A DNA stretch of 31,982 bases from an uncultured Fusobacterium sp. (GTDB taxonomy: Bacteria; Fusobacteriota; Fusobacteriia; Fusobacteriales; Fusobacteriaceae). The notes under the pieces are model-generated. The model worked only from the letters and a program-made list of their open reading frames with translations, was not told where the DNA came from and did no database searches. This document shows positions 1 to 8,273 of the stretch, piece by piece (position 1 is the stretch's first letter; every line of letters begins with the position of its first letter). The translations under genes were made by a program, and so were the position numbers. Where the stretch lies: NCBI RefSeq assembly GCF_905200055.1, contig NZ_CAJKIS010000026.1, positions 1 to 31,982 on the forward strand, in the 5' to 3' direction.

Positions 1-54
1 CATAAAAAAACTACACCCTCCATCTTAGTTGTCTAAGATTTTGGGTGCAGTACA
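1..54 (-). mobile_element. End of an IS3-family (IS150-group-like) insertion sequence, partial
   Basis: Read on the minus strand, the segment starts TGTACTGCACCC at position 54. This is the TGT-type terminus and G/C-rich motif typical of IS3/IS150-group left ends. An internal inverted repeat follows (CTTAG..CTAAG, about 24-38). GGAGGG at 16-21 is an RBS-like site, and an ATG sits at 3-1, which would be the start of orfA running out of the window. The element is inserted into the transposase gene to its right. The family call rests on the terminus only, because the transposase is outside the window. Confidence 0.55.
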
Positions 55-372
55 ATACATTGCTTTTTTAATCCTGAAACAGAGAAAAAAATAAAGTACA
101 ATGCGAAATTCAGAATGTTATCAGATAAATCAAAAGAAAATATTTCAAGCGATTATGGTAAACAATTGCGATTAAACCGAAGTATTCAAGTTGAAGGAGC
201 TTTCGCAGTATTAAAAGAAGATATGAAATTAAGAAAATTAAAAGTGCGTGGGAAAACAAGTGTTTTAAGAGAGATAGGCTTATTCTGTATGGGCTATAAT
301 TTTAACAGATACATTAGTAGAAGGTTAAGAAATTGTAAAGGAACAACACTGCATCCATTACAAGCATCTTAA
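55..372 (+). pseudogene. IS1182-type transposase, C-terminal remnant
   Basis: The frame is open from 55 to the stop at 370-372, although the first ATG is at 115. The peptide carries the C-terminal DDE-transposase signature of IS1182-like elements, with RSIQVEGAFAVLKED containing the last acidic catalytic residue, followed by a basic region. The N-terminal part is missing: translation runs straight out of the IS3-type terminus at 54, so a second insertion broke the gene. It is not expected to make an active protein. The family is recognised from the RSIQVEGAF motif; other DDE families are less likely. Confidence 0.75.
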
Positions 373-435
373 TTTAGTTAAGAATTACTCTGTTTTTTTG
401 TGCTGTAAAAAAATAAATGAAATTGTAAAATTTTT

Positions 436-466
436 AGAAATCACAAAAATGATTTCTATTTTTTTA
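436..466 (+). terminator. Rho-independent terminator after the transposase remnant
   Basis: The stem AGAAATCA (436-443) pairs with TGATTTCT (450-457), followed by a T-rich run at 458-466. It lies 64 nt past the transposase stop, and probably marks the 3' part of the IS1182-type element. Confidence 0.6.
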
Positions 467-481
467 TTCAAAAGAAAAAGA

Positions 482-523
482 GCTGAGCAAATTAATGATT
501 AAAAATCATCAATTTGCAACAGC
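482..523 (-). terminator. Terminator of the symporter gene, or IS end
   Basis: A long imperfect inverted repeat (GCTG, GCAAATT, ATGATT at 482-500, with complements at 504-523) lies 16 nt past the symporter stop. On the minus strand it is followed by TCTTTTTCTTTT, which fits an intrinsic terminator. The GGGGGCTGTTGC edge also resembles an insertion-sequence terminus, so the right boundary of the IS1182-type element is uncertain here. Confidence 0.55.
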
Positions 524-538
524 CCCCTTTCTAAATTA

Positions 539-1741
539 TTATCTGTCTTTCTTTTTAAAGATTCCATTAAGAATCAGTGCTAAAGCTCCATCTCCAACAA
601 CATTACAAGCAGTTCCAAAACTATCTTGTAGGGCAAATATTGTAAGCATTAATCCTGTTCCCTCTTCATTAAATCCAAGTACTGAAATTATTATACCTAG
701 AGATGCCATTACTGTTCCACCTGGCACTCCTGGAGCTCCAACTGCAAAGATTCCAAGTAAAATAATAAATAGTATCATTGTTCCTAGTGAAGGAATTTGT
801 CCATATAATATTTTTGAAACTGTCATAACAAAGAAAACCTCTGTTAATACAGATCCACATAGGTGAATAGTTGATCCTAAAGGAACAGCAAAATCTGCTA
901 TGTCTTCATCTAAAACTCCTGATTTTTTAGCACAACTTAAAGCTACTGGTAATGTTGCTGCTGAAGACATTGTTCCTACCGCTGTAAGATAAGCTGGTCC
1001 ATAACTTTTTAATAGTTTCAATGGATTTTTTCCTGAAACAACTCCTCCTAATGAATATAAAACAGTTAACCATATAAAATGTCCTATTAAAACTATAACA
1101 ATTACTTTTAAGAATACTGGGAATTGTTTTATGATTTCCCCTTCATATGCTAAAATTGTAAATGTTGAAGCTATAAAAAATGGTAATATTGGAATTATAA
1201 TTTTATAAACTATTTTCAACATTATATTATTTAATTCATCTAATAGTTTTTCAAAAGTTTTTGATTCTGTCCACACAACTGCTAATCCTAAAAATAGTGC
1301 TAAAACCAAAGCTGTCATCACTGAAAAAACAGGTGGTATCTCCACTTTAAATATCAATTTTGGAATTACATTTTTTACTATATCAGATTTTGCAGCAATA
1401 TTTAACTTAGGAATAATCATATACCCTGCTGTCATAGATAACAGAGCTGCTCCAACAGATGATAGATATGCCATCATCAACATTGTTCCCAACATTTTAC
1501 TTGCATTTGCTTTCATCTTAGTTATTGCAGGAGCTATAAATCCTAGAATAATAAGTGGAATTGTAAAACTTATTACCTGCCCTAATATAAATTTTATGGT
1601 ATTTATTACTCCAATTATATTTTCAGCTGTCCCTTGATTAACACCTATTTTGGCATCTAAGGAATAACCTAAAATTAATCCTACAAACACACCTAAAAGC
1701 AATTTAAAAATTAAACTTTCTCTTAATTTTGCCATATACAT
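539..1741 (-). CDS. Dicarboxylate/amino acid:cation symporter (DAACS family)
   Basis: This 400-aa polytopic inner-membrane protein is probably a Na+- or H+-coupled importer of acidic or small neutral amino acids or C4-dicarboxylates. Family marks are the serine-rich re-entrant loop (TMSSAATLPVAL), the GAPGVPGG segment in the second hairpin region, and the C-terminal DSFGTACNVVGD motif containing the conserved substrate and cation ligands. The NMDGT motif of classic glutamate carriers is replaced by a STIHLCG stretch, so the substrate cannot be assigned. AAGGAAGG precedes two possible starts, ATG at 1741 and ATG at 1735; the second has the more usual 8-nt spacing. The gene appears to be monocistronic. 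Confidence 0.85.
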   Translation of the reverse strand: MYMAKLRESLIFKLLLGVFVGLILGYSLDAKIGVNQGTAENIIGVINTIKFILGQVISFTIPLIILGFIAPAITKMKANASKMLGTMLMMAYLSSVGAALLSMTAGYMIIPKLNIAAKSDIVKNVIPKLIFKVEIPPVFSVMTALVLALFLGLAVVWTESKTFEKLLDELNNIMLKIVYKIIIPILPFFIASTFTILAYEGEIIKQFPVFLKVIVIVLIGHFIWLTVLYSLGGVVSGKNPLKLLKSYGPAYLTAVGTMSSAATLPVALSCAKKSGVLDEDIADFAVPLGSTIHLCGSVLTEVFFVMTVSKILYGQIPSLGTMILFIILLGIFAVGAPGVPGGTVMASLGIIISVLGFNEEGTGLMLTIFALQDSFGTACNVVGDGALALILNGIFKKKDR

Positions 1742-1827
1742 TTCCTTCCTTTTATTTTTTATTTATTTTGTCAACAATATCTAATATATAGCATATTTAA
1801 ATAATTAAAGCAATTTTATTTTTATTT

Positions 1828-1849
1828 ATTTTGTTATTTTTAACAAAAT
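1828..1849. promoter_or_regulatory. Perfect inverted repeat upstream of the symporter
   Basis: ATTTTGTTA (1828-1836) and TAACAAAAT (1841-1849) form a perfect 9-bp inverted repeat with a 4-nt spacer. It lies about 90 nt upstream of the symporter start, just upstream of a possible promoter. It could be an operator for a dimeric regulator. The half-sites resemble Rex sites but the spacing is 2 bp short. Confidence 0.3.
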
Positions 1850-1868
1850 AATTCTCAGAAAATAAAAA

Positions 1869-1890
1869 ATGGGCTACTTTTTTCGCCCAT
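1869..1890. terminator. Terminator downstream of the P-type ATPase
   Basis: ATGGGC (1869-1874) pairs with GCCCAT (1885-1890). On the minus strand it is followed by TTTTTTATTTT, which would end the ATPase transcript. A T-run also follows on the plus strand. Confidence 0.75.
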
Positions 1891-1900
1891 CTTTTTTATA

Positions 1901-4495
1901 TTATTTTTTATATTTTATAAACTTAGATATTTGTATTATTAATGTTGGAACAAATGCAAGTCCATATATTGTAAATAGTTCTCTTATTGTTAAAGGAACT
2001 ACTTGGAAAATAGTATGGAATACAGGTAATATTAGTATTGCATTTAATAGAACAAATCCTATAACAAAAGCTATTATAGAAAATTTATTCGAGAATACTC
2101 CAAGTCCAAATACTGATGCTCCACCTCTACAGTTAAATCCGTGGAACAATCTTGCTAGACATAAAACACTAAATGCTATTGTACTTGCTTTTAATGTATC
2201 ATTATCTTTATATCCAATATAGAATCCTATCATAACAAATAGTGCTATTAAAATTCCTTCAATTAGGATTTTTCCTGAAAGTTCTTTAGTTAAAATAGGT
2301 TCTTTAGGGTTACGAGGTTTCTCTGTAAGAACATCTCCATGTGATGGCTCCATTCCTATCGCTATAGCTGGTAAACTATCTGTTAATAGGTTAATAAATA
2401 ATAGATGCACTGGTGCAAATATTACTGGAAGTCCTACTAATGAAGAGTATAATACTGCTAATATTCCAGCTGTATTTCCTGATAATAAAAATCTGATTGA
2501 GTTTTTAATATTAGCATAGATATTTCTACCAGTTGTTACAGCTTTTACTATTGTTGAGAAGTTATCATCTGTAAGTATCATAGATGCAGCATCTTTTGAT
2601 ACTTCTGTTCCTGTAATTCCCATTGCAATTCCTATATCTGCTCTTTTTAAAGCTGGAGCATCATTTACTCCATCTCCTGTCATTGCACAGATCTTACCTA
2701 ATCTTTGCCAAGCAGTTACTATTCTTATCTTATGTTCTGGAGATACTCTTGCATATACAGAAGTAGAAGCAACTTTTTCTAATAACTCATCATCAGAAAG
2801 TTTTTCAACATCCACACCTTCCATTACATTATCTCCATCTTTATAGATACCAATCTCTTTAGCTATTGCTGTAGCTGTTATTTTGTGGTCTCCTGTTATC
2901 ATAACTGGTTTAATTCCAGCAGTTAAACATTTTGCTACTGCTTCTTTAGATTCCTCTCTTGGTGGATCTATCATAGCTGTTAAACCAATAAAGATAAAGT
3001 TATCTTCATCTTCTCTTGTTATCTCTTTTTCACTTTCTAATACTTGATAAGCAAAAGTTAAAACTCTCAATCCAGTTTGAGCAAACTCCATATTAACTTT
3101 TTCAATATTTTTAATATCTTCAGAAGTTATATCTCTTACCTCTCCATTAACTAATATTTTTTTAGCTTTTGGTAAAACAGAGTCTAAAGCTCCTTTAGTA
3201 AACATCATTATTTTTCCATCTATATTATGCACTGTACTCATAAGTTTTCTATCTGAATCAAATGGAATCTCTGAAATACGTGGATATCTATTTTTTAACT
3301 CTTTTCCAGATTGATTATAGTGGATTTCTGAAAGATTTACTAAAGCTATCTCTGTCGGATCTCCTATTTCACTAGTTGCATCATTACATAAAATAGCCTC
3401 TTTTATTAATAAACTTTCTCCTATTCCATTAGCATTTAAATCTTTTTCATTAAATACTTCATTATTGATATAAACTTTTTTTACAGTCATCTTATTTTGT
3501 GTAAGTGTTCCTGTTTTGTCTGAACATATTACTGATACACAACCTAATGATTCAACTGATTTTAGATTTTTAATAATTGCATTTTCCTTTGACAATTTTT
3601 GAGTTCCAATAGCTAAAACTATTGTAACTATTGAACTTAGAGCTTCAGGAATAGCAGCAACAGCTAATGCAACTGCAAACATAAGTGAATCAAGAAGTTT
3701 TACTCCATGAAGAATATTTATTCCAAATACAAGGATACATAGTATAATAATTCCTATTGATAATTTTTTACCAAAGTTATCTAATGAAACTTGTAATGGT
3801 GTTTGTTTCTCTTTTGTAGCCTCTAATAAACTTGCTATCTTTCCAAGTTCTGTTTTCATTCCAGTAGTAGTTACTAAAATAACCCCTCTACCATAACTAA
3901 CTAAGCTACCTGAGAAAACCATGTTCTTTTGATCTCCAAGAGCTAATTCATCTTTATCTATCACTGAACTTATTTTCTCTACTCCCTCTGATTCTCCAGT
4001 TAGTGAGCTTTCATTAATAAGAAGTGAGAAACTTTCTATAACTCTTCCATCAGCAGGAACAACATCTCCAGCTTCAACAAAAACAATATCTCCAGGCACT
4101 AGATATTTAGATAAAACCTCTACCTTTTCTCCATCTCTTAAAACTTTAGATTTAGGAGCAGATAGATTTTTTAAACTACTAATAGACTCTTCAGCTTTTA
4201 AATGTTGAACTGTTCCTAATATTGCGTTGATAATTATAACAACTAAAATTACAATAGCACTTTCTACATTTCCAGAGATAATAGAGATAATTGATGCAAT
4301 AATCAGTATAATTACTAGAAAATCTTTAAATTGAGAGATAAAAACTTGCATTGTACTCAATTTTTTCTCTTCATTTAACTGGTTATAACCATATTTTTCA
4401 ATAGCTATCTCTACTTCACCAGTTGTCAATCCAGTTTCCTTGCTGTTTAACTTACTCAGTACCTCCTCTTTTGTCATAGCAAAATAATTTTTCAT
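1901..4495 (-). CDS. P2A-type cation-transporting ATPase (Mn2+/Ca2+ exporter candidate)
   Basis: This 864-aa inner-membrane P-type ATPase has the full SERCA-like layout: N-terminal cation-ATPase domain, TGES actuator loop (SLTGES), M4 motif AAIPEAL, phosphorylation site CSDKTGTLT with Asp at about residue 326, hinge MTGDGVNDAPA, M6 NLLTDSLPA, and a C-terminal membrane bundle. By sequence alone it would be called a calcium ATPase. The yybP-ykoY riboswitch in its leader points to manganese efflux, as for Lactococcus YoaB and pneumococcal MgtA, which are P-type ATPases behind the same riboswitch class. An AGGAGG site precedes the ATG. The riboswitch link to Mn2+ is inference for this organism. 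Confidence 0.9.
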   Translation of the reverse strand: MKNYFAMTKEEVLSKLNSKETGLTTGEVEIAIEKYGYNQLNEEKKLSTMQVFISQFKDFLVIILIIASIISIISGNVESAIVILVVIIINAILGTVQHLKAEESISSLKNLSAPKSKVLRDGEKVEVLSKYLVPGDIVFVEAGDVVPADGRVIESFSLLINESSLTGESEGVEKISSVIDKDELALGDQKNMVFSGSLVSYGRGVILVTTTGMKTELGKIASLLEATKEKQTPLQVSLDNFGKKLSIGIIILCILVFGINILHGVKLLDSLMFAVALAVAAIPEALSSIVTIVLAIGTQKLSKENAIIKNLKSVESLGCVSVICSDKTGTLTQNKMTVKKVYINNEVFNEKDLNANGIGESLLIKEAILCNDATSEIGDPTEIALVNLSEIHYNQSGKELKNRYPRISEIPFDSDRKLMSTVHNIDGKIMMFTKGALDSVLPKAKKILVNGEVRDITSEDIKNIEKVNMEFAQTGLRVLTFAYQVLESEKEITREDEDNFIFIGLTAMIDPPREESKEAVAKCLTAGIKPVMITGDHKITATAIAKEIGIYKDGDNVMEGVDVEKLSDDELLEKVASTSVYARVSPEHKIRIVTAWQRLGKICAMTGDGVNDAPALKRADIGIAMGITGTEVSKDAASMILTDDNFSTIVKAVTTGRNIYANIKNSIRFLLSGNTAGILAVLYSSLVGLPVIFAPVHLLFINLLTDSLPAIAIGMEPSHGDVLTEKPRNPKEPILTKELSGKILIEGILIALFVMIGFYIGYKDNDTLKASTIAFSVLCLARLFHGFNCRGGASVFGLGVFSNKFSIIAFVIGFVLLNAILILPVFHTIFQVVPLTIRELFTIYGLAFVPTLIIQISKFIKYKK

Positions 4496-4561
4496 AAAAT
4501 CCTCCTATTATGTATAATATTTATTATTCTAAATGTTTTTACTTTTCTTTTAATTTTAGAT

Positions 4562-4613
4562 AAAAAAAAGACTTCTGATATAGAGATTACAAAAACTCTA
4601 TATCAAAAGTCTT
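4562..4613 (-). terminator. Riboswitch-controlled terminator of the ATPase leader
   Basis: On the minus strand AAGACTTTTGATATAGAG pairs with CTCTATATCAGAAGTCTT and is followed by eight T (plus coordinates 4562-4569). The 5' arm includes the 3' strand of aptamer helix P1 (4599-4609), so P1 and terminator are mutually exclusive. Ligand binding would therefore switch the gene on. Confidence 0.85.
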
Positions 4614-4697
4614 GTTACCATTCAGGTATATAGTACCAGATAGCCCGTGGCTTCGTGATGTTGATACTATAATTTTTAACTACTCCCTTTTAATATA
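4599..4697 (-). promoter_or_regulatory. yybP-ykoY (manganese) riboswitch aptamer
   Basis: The minus strand reads AAAAGGGAGTAG (about 4680-4691), then ATCAACAT, a GC-rich hairpin region and GGTAACAAGACTTTTG. These are the conserved parts of the yybP-ykoY aptamer (GGGAGUAG, UCAACAU, late AACAAGAC). P1 can form 11 bp between 4687-4697 and 4599-4609 with one G-U pair. The established ligand of this class is Mn2+. The recognition rests on these motifs read by eye. Confidence 0.85.
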
Positions 4698-4702
4698 TTG
4701 AT

Positions 4703-4731
4703 ATGATATATTAAAAAATAACTTTTGTCAA
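4703..4731 (-). promoter_or_regulatory. Sigma-70-type promoter for the riboswitch-ATPase transcript
   Basis: On the minus strand TTGACA (4726-4731), a 17-nt spacer, then TATCAT (4703-4708). It places the start a few bases before the aptamer and overlaps the region just after pyrE. Confidence 0.65.
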
Positions 4732-4747
4732 TAAAATTTAAAAAATT

Positions 4748-5371
4748 TTATCTTCCCCAAGTATCTGTATTTTTATTCCAAGATGATGCTATTTCAGCTT
4801 CCTCTTCAGTAAGATATTTTTCTTCTCTTGCAAGTTCGATTAATGCAGTGAAGTTAGATAGAGATTCCCAAGGAATGTTATTTGCTGCAAAGTTTTTAAA
4901 TGCTTTGTCAAATTCATAAGAGAATATAGAAACTACTTCTACAGATGCAGCTCCTTCATTTCTAGCAGCTTCAACAGCTTTTATAGAGCTTCCTCCTGTT
5001 GAAATAAGATCTTCTATAACAATTACTCTTTTTCCAGCAAAATCTGCTCCTTCAATTTGTCTTCCAGCTCCATGATCTTTCTTTTCTCCTCTGATGTAAC
5101 TCATAGGTTTGTTCATTTCAGCAGCTATAAATGCAGCCCAAGGGATTCCTGCTGTTGCAGTTCCTGCTACTACATCAAATTCTTTTTCAGAAAGTTTTTT
5201 AACAAAAGCATCTACAACAACTTTTCTTTCTGCTGGGTATCCTATCATTTTTCTATTGTCACAGTATATTGGACTTTTAATTCCTGATACAAATGTAAAT
5301 GGTTCTTTTACGTTTAATCTAACTGCTCCTGTTCCTAATAATGATTTTGCGATATCTTTCTCTCTACTCAT
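4748..5371 (-). CDS. pyrE: Orotate phosphoribosyltransferase
   Basis: This 207-aa cytosolic enzyme makes OMP from orotate and PRPP, the fifth step of UMP synthesis. The PRPP-binding motif VIVIEDLISTGGSS is clear, and the type I phosphoribosyltransferase fold fits the length. It is the last gene of the pyr operon; its ATG lies inside the end of pyrC (8-nt overlap), so translation is probably coupled. No strong terminator follows. A weak A/T-only repeat (4731-4751) overlaps the stop codon, so read-through into the Mn2+ riboswitch leader is possible. Confidence 0.95.
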   Translation of the reverse strand: MSREKDIAKSLLGTGAVRLNVKEPFTFVSGIKSPIYCDNRKMIGYPAERKVVVDAFVKKLSEKEFDVVAGTATAGIPWAAFIAAEMNKPMSYIRGEKKDHGAGRQIEGADFAGKRVIVIEDLISTGGSSIKAVEAARNEGAASVEVVSIFSYEFDKAFKNFAANNIPWESLSNFTALIELAREEKYLTEEEAEIASSWNKNTDTWGR

Positions 5372-6581
5372 AATATTTTACTTCCCTCCCGTGTATTCCA
5401 TTAAAATTACCTTTATTATATACTATCTCTCCTCTTAGGATAGTTGTAAGTACTCTTCCACCTCTGTTACAATTTTCAAAAGGTGTCCAATTAGCTTTTG
5501 TTATAACCTTATCATCTTTTATTGGAGAGTTATCATTTGTATCAACAATAACTAAGTCTCCATCATATCCAACTGCTATATTCCCTTTATTTTTTATTTT
5601 AAAGATTTTAGCTGGATTTTTACACATAACTTCTATCAATCTTTCAAAAGTTATTCTATTTTCCTTTACTCCATTTAACATCATTTCCAATGAGTTTTCT
5701 ACACTTGGAACTCCATATGTTAATTTAGCTAGTTTCTCTTCTATTAAATGAGGAGCATGATCTGTTCCTATACTATCTAATGTTCCATCTGCTAATGCTT
5801 TCCATAGAGCTTCATTATCTGATTTCTCCTTTAATTCAGGCTTCATTCTTAAAAGCATTTTACTTCTCTCAGTTGCATTTATATCATCAACATTTAAGAA
5901 TAGGTGATGTGGCGTTACCTCTCCAAAAACCTTTACTCCTTCAGCTTTTGCTTGTTTTAAAAGCTCAATCTCACTAGCTTTAGAAAGGTGACATAGATAA
6001 AGCTCTTTATCATATTTTTTACAAAATTCAATAGCTTTTTCTACCATTCCCTCTTCAGCATGAACAGAGATTATTTTTGATTCTCTAAAGATATTTTCAA
6101 CAACTTTTTCATTTTCTATAAGCATATCTCCAGTTGACATATTTAAGAAAATTTTTGTTGAGGCTACTTTATCTAAAACTTTTTTTATCTCTTCACTATT
6201 ATCTTTTTTACTTCCACCAAAATGGAATCCATAATCCACATATGATCTTCCAACCATCATATCTTTCTTATCCATTAAAGCTTTCTCTGTAACTGTTACA
6301 GGAATAGTATTTGGCATATCAATAAAAGTAGTTACTCCACCTCTTGCACATGCCTTACTTCCACTTGTAAAGTCCTCTTTATGAGTAAGCCCAGGATCTC
6401 TCATATGTGTGTGAACATCTATTATTCCAGGAAGAACATAGTTAGATTGTGCATCAACTATCTCATGCCCTTCTGCTTGAATATTTTCATCTATTTTTGT
6501 AATAACTCCATCTTCTATAAGGATATCTCTTATAATCTCTTGATTATTTTCTACTACTAGTTTACAGTTTTTAACTAGCAT
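5364..6581 (-). CDS. pyrC: Dihydroorotase
   Basis: This 405-aa zinc amidohydrolase catalyses carbamoyl-aspartate to dihydroorotate. Family signatures are DVHTHMRDPG (first metal-binding His pair), the probable carboxylated lysine in STKIFLNMSTG, HAEEG, LYLCHLSKASE and GTDHAPH (catalytic Asp). The length and MRDPG motif match the longer type I dihydroorotases, not the short E. coli type. Its start overlaps the end of pyrF by 7 nt and its end overlaps pyrE, so the three genes are tightly coupled. Confidence 0.95.
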   Translation of the reverse strand: MLVKNCKLVVENNQEIIRDILIEDGVITKIDENIQAEGHEIVDAQSNYVLPGIIDVHTHMRDPGLTHKEDFTSGSKACARGGVTTFIDMPNTIPVTVTEKALMDKKDMMVGRSYVDYGFHFGGSKKDNSEEIKKVLDKVASTKIFLNMSTGDMLIENEKVVENIFRESKIISVHAEEGMVEKAIEFCKKYDKELYLCHLSKASEIELLKQAKAEGVKVFGEVTPHHLFLNVDDINATERSKMLLRMKPELKEKSDNEALWKALADGTLDSIGTDHAPHLIEEKLAKLTYGVPSVENSLEMMLNGVKENRITFERLIEVMCKNPAKIFKIKNKGNIAVGYDGDLVIVDTNDNSPIKDDKVITKANWTPFENCNRGGRVLTTILRGEIVYNKGNFNGIHGREVKYYE

Positions 6582-7303
6582 AATCCTGCCTCTTTCATTC
6601 CTTCTTCAATTTCTTGAGCTACTAATTTAGCTGCATTTGCAGGATCTTCATTTTTAGTTATAGGTCTTCCTACTACTAAGAAGTCACATCCATTCATTAT
6701 AGCATCTTTTGGAGTCATTATTCTTTCTTGGTCATTTGTTGCTGACCATCTTGGTCTTACACCTGGACATACAGTTTTAAAGTTAGCTCCACAAGCTTCT
6801 TTTATTAATTTTGCTTCCCAAGGAGAACATACTACTCCATCAAGTCCAGCTTCTTTTCCTAATTTTGCCCAGTTTAGAGCTAAATCTGATAGTGATAGTG
6901 TAGATTTGAATGTTTCTTCTACATCTGCTGCTGATAAGCTTGTAAGTACAGTAACTCCAATTACTACGTTATTTGGATTTACTTTTTTAACTTCTTCAAC
7001 TACTTTAGACATCATTTTTCTTCCACCACTAGCATGTACATTAAACATAAATACATCTTGTTTAGCAGCAAAAACTGATGCCATTGCTGTTGTATTTGGA
7101 ATGTCGTGGAATTTTAAATCAAGGAATATTTTTTTACCTTTACTTCTTAAATATTCAATCATTTCTCCTTTTGAGTTAAGGAAAAGTTCTAGTCCAACTT
7201 TATAGAAAGTAGCTCCATCTCCAATTTTTTCTACTAACTCTTTTGCTGCTTCCATTGTAGGAAAATCTAAAGCGATTATCATTCTATCTTTTGCATTTAT
7301 CAT
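6575..7303 (-). CDS. pyrF: Orotidine-5'-phosphate decarboxylase
   Basis: This 242-aa TIM-barrel enzyme converts OMP to UMP, the final step of the pathway. The active-site Lys/Asp network is visible in FLDLKFHDIPNT, with the N-terminal IALDFPT strand and the phosphate-binding VVGRPIT near the C-terminus. AGGAGG precedes the ATG. It follows pyrD by about 30 nt and overlaps pyrC, fixing its place in the operon. Confidence 0.95.
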   Translation of the reverse strand: MINAKDRMIIALDFPTMEAAKELVEKIGDGATFYKVGLELFLNSKGEMIEYLRSKGKKIFLDLKFHDIPNTTAMASVFAAKQDVFMFNVHASGGRKMMSKVVEEVKKVNPNNVVIGVTVLTSLSAADVEETFKSTLSLSDLALNWAKLGKEAGLDGVVCSPWEAKLIKEACGANFKTVCPGVRPRWSATNDQERIMTPKDAIMNGCDFLVVGRPITKNEDPANAAKLVAQEIEEGMKEAGLC

Positions 7304-7332
7304 TACTCTTTCCTCCTAAATTTTCTATATTA

Positions 7333-8250
7333 TTATCTATGTGCTATTCCAACTAGTTCACTAATATTTTCAATTCCATTTTCTTCACAATATTTTTGTA
7401 ATCCTTCTGCTACTTCTACTGGTAACATTGGATTTGAGAAAATTCCTGTTCCTAGTGATACCATTGAAGCTCCTGCCATTATAAATTCAAGAGCATCTTC
7501 AACACTTGAAATTCCTCCCATTCCAATAATAGGAATATTTACTGCTTTATACACTTGATATACCATTCTTACTGCAACTGGTTTTACAGCTGGTCCAGAG
7601 AATCCTCCAAAAGTATTTCCTAAAAGAGGTTTTTTAGTTTTAAGATCTATTACCATTCCTAAAAGTGTGTTGATAAGTGATACTGCATCTGCTCCATTTT
7701 CTTCAACTATTTTTGCTATTCCAGCTATATCTGTTACATTTGGAGAAAGTTTTACTACTAAAGGTTTTGTAGTAACTTTTCTTACTTCTCTTGTAACTCT
7801 TGCAGCAACTTCTGGATTAGCTCCAAATGCCATTCCTCCATCTTTTACATTTGGACAAGAGATATTTAATTCAAGCACAGCTATCTCTTTTATCTTGTCA
7901 GCTCTTTTTGCTATCTCTACATATTCTTCAACTGTTTTTCCATTGATATTAGCTATTATGTTTGTTGTTATTCCAGCAGCTTTCATCTCTGGTAAAATAT
8001 GGCTTTCAAAATATTCTATTCCTGGGTTTTCTAATCCTACACAGTTTAACATTCCTGCTGGAGTTTCAGCTATTCTTGTCCCATAGTTTCCATCTCTAGC
8101 TTCCAATGTTAATCCTTTTATTCCTATTCCACCTAATATGTTAGGATCAAAATAATCTCTATACTCAAGTCCAAATCCAAAGCACCCTGAAGATGTAACT
8201 ATTGGATTTTTAAAATCTACTCCTAAAAATTTAGTTTGTAATCTATTCAT
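7333..8250 (-). CDS. pyrD: Dihydroorotate dehydrogenase, class 1B catalytic subunit
   Basis: This 305-aa cytosolic FMN enzyme oxidises dihydroorotate to orotate. The sequence ELNISCPNVKDGG carries the class 1 catalytic cysteine, and the C-terminal GMGGISSVEDALEFIMAGA binds FMN phosphate. Adjacency to pyrK identifies the NAD+-linked class 1B heterotetramer (PyrDB plus PyrK), consistent with an anaerobe that cannot rely on quinone- or fumarate-linked forms. GGAGGA precedes the start. Confidence 0.95.
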   Translation of the reverse strand: MNRLQTKFLGVDFKNPIVTSSGCFGFGLEYRDYFDPNILGGIGIKGLTLEARDGNYGTRIAETPAGMLNCVGLENPGIEYFESHILPEMKAAGITTNIIANINGKTVEEYVEIAKRADKIKEIAVLELNISCPNVKDGGMAFGANPEVAARVTREVRKVTTKPLVVKLSPNVTDIAGIAKIVEENGADAVSLINTLLGMVIDLKTKKPLLGNTFGGFSGPAVKPVAVRMVYQVYKAVNIPIIGMGGISSVEDALEFIMAGASMVSLGTGIFSNPMLPVEVAEGLQKYCEENGIENISELVGIAHR

Positions 8251-8273
8251 CTTCTTCCTCCAAAATCCTCTAA

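Noticed and set aside
1..50. Hairpin as a transcription terminator
   Set aside because: No T-run follows on either strand at the right distance, and the sequence reads better as an IS3-type terminus.
1831..1846. Rex operator
   Set aside because: Half-sites TTGTTA and TAACAA are separated by 4 bp, whereas the Rex consensus as I know it needs 6 bp.
4731..4751. Terminator of the pyr operon
   Set aside because: The repeat is only A/T pairs and overlaps the pyrE stop and the next promoter; too weak to call.
7667..8086. Long antisense open frame over pyrD
   Set aside because: It is a shadow of the conserved pyrD codon pattern, with no RBS and no recognisable protein features; the same holds for the other antisense frames in the pyr operon and symporter.
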